Source: UBA7803 sp963822255
GTDB lineage: Bacteria > Pseudomonadota > Gammaproteobacteria > Pseudomonadales > Azotimanducaceae
NCBI GenBank assembly: GCA_963822255.1
Contig: CAWGGV010000009.1
Coordinates: 682,001 to 746,000, forward strand
Direction: 5' to 3'
DNA length: 64,000 nucleotides
Each line of letters starts with the position of its first letter. Position 1 is the stretch's first letter. The position numbers were made by a program, and so were the translations under genes. This document shows positions 60,809-64,000 of this stretch, one piece after another. The notes below the pieces were generated by a model that ran no database searches, was not told the DNA's origin, and saw nothing but the letters and a program-made list of their open reading frames with translations.

Positions 60809-62753
60809 CCGGGGAACTCCCCGTCGGCAGCAGCGGACGGGGCTGGTCATGCACTTCACGTACCAGCGCGCCGGCTAGCAGCGCCCGCTCGAGGTGTGCC
60901 CTCAGCCCCCTCGCCCGCGCCAGCCCCATGCGCTCGAGCGCCGGCCCGACGTCCGGCCGGCCGGCGGCGCCGAGGCCGCCGAAGGCTCGCCTCGCAAGCT
61001 CGACAACATGGCCTTGCAGCTCGCCCAGGGCAGCGAGAGCGACGGCCAGCTCCGCTTCCACAGCGGTGAGGTCCGTGCCCAGAGGGTACCAGGGCAACGC
61101 CGGCAACAGGCCCCGCGCGGCGAAGGCCCGGCACAGCTCGGTAGGCGTGTTGCGACGGAAAGGCTCAGGAATCCGATAGCCGCTCGGCAGCTTACCGGCG
61201 GCCACCGCCCGACGCCTGAGCCGCTCCTGAAAACGCGAGTCCGCCAGGTTGAGAAGTGCCGCCACCACGTCTTCGTCCGAGGCACCGCGCAGCTCGGCGG
61301 CGCCGTACTCGGTGACCACCACGTCGCGCAGGTGCCGCGGGATGGTTTCATGGCCATAGCGCCAGACGATGTTCGAGCTGACCTTCCCCCGGGCCGTGCG
61401 GGTGGCCGGCAGGGTGAGGATCGACCGCCCATCCTCCAGCGCGTGGGCCATGACGACGAAGTCGTGCTGGCCCCCCACGCCGCTCACCACCCGCCCGTCG
61501 TCCAGGCCATCGGACACGGCAGCGCCCAGCAGAGTCACCATCATGGTGGTATTGACGAAGCGCGCGTGGCGGCGCTGGTGGCGCTTCTTCGCCTCGTCAC
61601 CGTACAGCCGGTTGGTGAAGCTGATGGGGCTCATATGGATACCCTGGCGCTCGGCGTCGGGCAGCCGCCGGAGCCGCTCGTAGAAGCGCGCGGAGCCCAG
61701 GTAGAACCCGCCGTGCAGCCATGCCCCTTCGTCCACGGTGCGGGTGAGCACGCCATGGTCCCTGAGGTGCAGAAAGCCTTCGACGAACATCTCCGAGGCG
61801 CCGTAGAGACCCTGCGGCAGCGCGTCCAGCTCCGGCGCCGCGACCTCGAGCGCCTCGGCGAGGGCCCGGAAGCGGGCGTTGTCGGTGCGGCGCAAGGCCA
61901 CCGCCGCGGCTACCGCGTCACCGAGGCTGCCGATGCCGATCTGCAGGGTGCCGCCGTCGCGCACCAGCGCCGCCACCCGCACCCCGATGGCGTGCTCGGC
62001 CAGGCTCACCGGCCGGTTCGGCACGGGAAACAGCGGATAGCCGAGGTCGTCGGACTCCACCAGCATGGTGAACTCGGCGGCCGTTACCGCCGCCCCCGCC
62101 CCGAGGTACGGCAGCGCCGGGTTCACTTCGCCCACCAGCAGCGGTGCGGTGCCGGTGCGGGCGCGGCAGGCGTCTGCCAGATCCCGGGTGAGATCGGGAT
62201 TGCAGCTCAGGCTGTAGCGTAGGCCTGCCTCGGCGCCAGCGGGGGCCCCGCCAGGGGCGGGAGCCCCGCCAGGGGCGGGAGCCCCGCCAGGGGCGGGGGC
62301 GACCATCTGTGCGATGACGTCGATACCCCGGATGGCCAGGTCGCCGGCCACCTGGCTGTAGTTGCTGCTCACGTAGCGGCGCTGGGCCAGCGGAATGCCG
62401 AGGGCCGAACCGGGGCGGAAGTAGAACTCCGTGACCCGGACGTTGCCCGGCAGCTTGCCGCGGCGCTGATCCTCCGCGTACTCCAGCGCCGGCACGTCCC
62501 GGTACAGGCGCGCTGCCAGGGGGTTCAGAAACCGCGCTTCCAGGGCCGAGTGCGGCCGCGGCATCTCGAGGGTCAACGCGGTGAAGATATCGAGCTCGAT
62601 CTCCGGGTGCCGGCACGCCTTGCGGTACAGGGCATTGGCCAGCCGCACGGGCTTACCCAGGCCGAGCGGCAAGGCCACACGCACCCGCCCCGACAAGCGG
62701 CGCAGCAGTGCATCGGCACAGGCATCGGGATCGGCGAAGCGCTCGGGGCTCAT
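60786..62753 (-). CDS. Acetyl-CoA hydrolase/transferase family protein
   Basis: 655 residues from ATG at 62753. Family I CoA-transferase fold (4-hydroxybutyrate/acetyl-CoA type): RVALPLGLGKPVRLANAL in parts, IGIGSLGDAV, active-site Glu region LYGASEMFVEGFLHL, SGVGGQHDFVVMAHAL and VTEYGAAELRGASDED. It is about 150 residues longer than typical members through N- and C-terminal additions. Carries an in-frame 18-base tandem repeat (PAPGGA). Second gene of the operon, seven bases after the FadJ-like stop and overlapping aconitase, so it probably recycles acyl-CoA from beta-oxidation. Confidence 0.85.
   Translation of the reverse strand: MSPERFADPDACADALLRRLSGRVRVALPLGLGKPVRLANALYRKACRHPEIELDIFTALTLEMPRPHSALEARFLNPLAARLYRDVPALEYAEDQRRGKLPGNVRVTEFYFRPGSALGIPLAQRRYVSSNYSQVAGDLAIRGIDVIAQMVAPAPGGAPAPGGAPAPGGAPAGAEAGLRYSLSCNPDLTRDLADACRARTGTAPLLVGEVNPALPYLGAGAAVTAAEFTMLVESDDLGYPLFPVPNRPVSLAEHAIGVRVAALVRDGGTLQIGIGSLGDAVAAAVALRRTDNARFRALAEALEVAAPELDALPQGLYGASEMFVEGFLHLRDHGVLTRTVDEGAWLHGGFYLGSARFYERLRRLPDAERQGIHMSPISFTNRLYGDEAKKRHQRRHARFVNTTMMVTLLGAAVSDGLDDGRVVSGVGGQHDFVVMAHALEDGRSILTLPATRTARGKVSSNIVWRYGHETIPRHLRDVVVTEYGAAELRGASDEDVVAALLNLADSRFQERLRRRAVAAGKLPSGYRIPEPFRRNTPTELCRAFAARGLLPALPWYPLGTDLTAVEAELAVALAALGELQGHVVELARRAFGGLGAAGRPDVGPALERMGLARARGLRAHLERALLAGALVREVHDQPRPLLPTGSSPDVPEPDP
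62245..62298 (-). repeat. Three 18-base tandem repeats coding PAPGGA
   Basis: Copies of GCCCCGCCAGGGGCGGGA at 62245-62262, 62263-62280 and 62281-62298 (last base differs). In the minus frame they add AP-rich, glycine-rich hexapeptides to a loop of the acetyl-CoA hydrolase/transferase between SSNYSQVAGDLAIRG and the next conserved strand. Length keeps the frame. Each unit is itself palindromic (GCCCC...GGGGC). Confidence 0.85.
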
Positions 62754-62760
62754 GGCCGGG

Positions 62761-64000
62761 TCATGAGCCCTCGGCAACGGACGGGAATACCTCCCGCCAT
62801 CCCTCGCTCGGCTCGAAGCGGGGGCCGTGGCGTGCGGCCAGCTCCACCAGCCGCTGGCGCACGGCGGCAGCACCGCGGCTTGTCGCGTAATGCAACGGCC
62901 CGCCACGGAACGGCGCGAAGCCGGTGCCGAAGATCACCGCCGCGTCCAGCTCGTCGGCGCCAGCCACCACGCCCGCACTGAGGCAGCTCACCGCCGCGTT
63001 GACCATCGGCAGGATCAACCGGTCCACGTGCTCGGGATCGGGCGCGCCGGAGACGCTGTGCTTCTTCGGCTTACCCTTCTCGTACTCGTACAGGCCGCGG
63101 CCGCTCTTGACGCCCAGATGGCCGTCCGCCACCTTGCGTCGCACCCGATCCGGCACCGCCGGCAGCGGCGTATCGAGGGCCTCGGCGAGGCCGTCGGCCA
63201 CGTCCACTGCGATGTCGAGGCCGATCTGGTCGGCAAGGGTCACCGGGCCCATCGGCATGCCGAACCACTCGGCAGCCGCATCCACCCGCTCCGGAGTCAC
63301 GCCCTCCTCCAGCAGGGTCACCGCTTCCAGCAGATACGGCGTGAGAATGCGATTGACCAGGAAGCCGGGCGCGCTGGCCACCGCCACCGGCAGGCGATCG
63401 ATGGCGACCGCAAACGCGGCGGCGCGCTCGCGCACGCCGGGCGCGCAGCCGTCGTGGTGAACCACTTCCACGAGCTGCATCCGCGACACCGGGTTGAAGA
63501 AGTGCAGGCCCACCAGACACTCCGGATGCTCGAGCGCAGCGGCGATATCCTGAAGCAGAATGCCCGAGGTATTGGTGGCGAGCAGGGCGTCCCGGCGAAC
63601 CCGGCCTTCCAGCTCGGCGAAGATGCGGCGCTTCAGCTCCAGATCCTCGGGCACCGCCTCGATGACCAGGTCGGCGCGGGCCCGGCCGGCACCGGCCGGG
63701 TCCGGAATGAGCCGGTCCGCGGCGTCCCGCGCCCGTCGCGCCGGGTCGCCCGCGCCGCCGCGGGCCCGATGCTCGAACAGATCCAGGGCCCGCGCCATCG
63801 CCGGCGCGATGAGCCGCGCCTGCTGATCTTCCAGGGTCACGGTCAGTCCCTGCAGCGCGCACCAGGCGGCGATATCGCCGCCCATGATGCCGGCACCGAT
63901 CACGTGCACGTGATCCACCTGCGGCGATCGGCTGCTGCCGGCCGCCTTGAGTTTCTCGCGCAGGAAAAACACCCGCACCAGGTTGCGTGAGGTCTCGCCG
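62761..64000 (-). CDS. 3-hydroxyacyl-CoA dehydrogenase, FadJ-like, 5' end outside window
   Basis: At least 413 residues; the frame stays open to the window end (GETSRNLVRVFFLREKL), and this is the linker typical of FadJ/FadB between an enoyl-CoA hydratase domain and the dehydrogenase domain, so the crotonase part lies beyond 64000. NAD-binding HVIGAGIMGGDIAAWCALQG, LVIEAVPEDLELKRRIFAELE, TNTSGILLQDIA, HFFNPVSRMQLVEV and the C-terminal GFLVNRILTPYLLEA with GPVTLADQIGLD are clear. Carries out the NAD-dependent third step of beta-oxidation and, if the N-terminus is present, the hydration step. First visible gene of the operon with the CoA transferase and aconitase. Confidence 0.9.
   Translation of the reverse strand, partial: GETSRNLVRVFFLREKLKAAGSSRSPQVDHVHVIGAGIMGGDIAAWCALQGLTVTLEDQQARLIAPAMARALDLFEHRARGGAGDPARRARDAADRLIPDPAGAGRARADLVIEAVPEDLELKRRIFAELEGRVRRDALLATNTSGILLQDIAAALEHPECLVGLHFFNPVSRMQLVEVVHHDGCAPGVRERAAAFAVAIDRLPVAVASAPGFLVNRILTPYLLEAVTLLEEGVTPERVDAAAEWFGMPMGPVTLADQIGLDIAVDVADGLAEALDTPLPAVPDRVRRKVADGHLGVKSGRGLYEYEKGKPKKHSVSGAPDPEHVDRLILPMVNAAVSCLSAGVVAGADELDAAVIFGTGFAPFRGGPLHYATSRGAAAVRQRLVELAARHGPRFEPSEGWREVFPSVAEGS

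Noticed and set aside
58955..61069. 704-codon plus-strand open frame opposite aconitase
   Set aside because: Aconitase on the minus strand has all catalytic motifs; the plus-strand frame is a shadow.

Overview
The window is dense, high-GC chromosomal DNA from a bacterium, most likely a gammaproteobacterium. The gene families point there: RlmK, YceH/UPF0502, PqiA/PqiB, Mla-type MCE transport, oligopeptidase A, a FadJ-like protein, and REP-like palindromes with a GTGG head. Codon usage is strongly GC3-biased, so almost every real gene has long antisense shadow ORFs. I cannot name the genus. I see no phage, plasmid, IS element or CRISPR array.

Layout. 1-2.1 kb: two paralogous secreted proteins and a DUF6152 protein, closed by a REP-like array. 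2.3-6.9 kb: an MDR quinone oxidoreductase, a stand-alone RlmK-type 23S rRNA methyltransferase, a DUF6178-like protein and YceH. 7-10.4 kb: a large Ig-like/fibronectin lipoprotein and a CDF metal transporter. 10.5-13.1 kb: a cyanide-insensitive-type cytochrome bd operon (cydA, cydB, a 40-residue DUF2474 subunit), closed by a second REP-like array. 13.3-19 kb: an ABC exporter, a NodIJ-like ABC pair whose permease is frameshifted, a cupin with a divergent LysR regulator, and a tyrosine phosphatase.

19-43 kb is an envelope-lipid island and the most interesting part. It begins with an Mla-like MCE system (STAS-MlaE fusion, MlaF, MlaD, auxiliary lipoprotein). A hopanoid cluster follows: a eukaryotic-type squalene synthase, squalene-hopene cyclase, HpnG, HpnA, HpnH, HpnB, an HMG-CoA synthase, HpnI, and convergent HpnK. 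Next come a YkoP-like protein, a sulfotransferase, a PqiA-PqiB-PqiA operon, an RND/MMPL pump with an outer-membrane lipoprotein and a LolA-like carrier (frameshifted here), a CDP-archaeol-synthase-like enzyme and a PAP2 phosphatase. Together they could make, decorate, export and recycle hopanoid or other polar lipids. The HMG-CoA synthase and sulfotransferase are not part of the canonical hpn set.

43-50 kb: a MocR regulator and a LysE exporter, divergently arranged and both decayed, still share an apparently intact direct-repeat operator; PhzF beside them is intact. Then come a GlcD/GlcF-type fused FAD/Fe-S dehydrogenase, an enolase-superfamily enzyme and a tRNA-Arg(TCG). 50.5-64 kb: a YihY/BrkB membrane protein, an uncharacterised coiled-coil membrane protein with a VWA-like lipoprotein, a glutathionyl-hydroquinone reductase, a fasciclin/EF-hand secreted protein, oligopeptidase A, and an operon for a FadJ-like beta-oxidation protein (cut by the window end), an acetyl-CoA hydrolase/transferase and a short aconitase.
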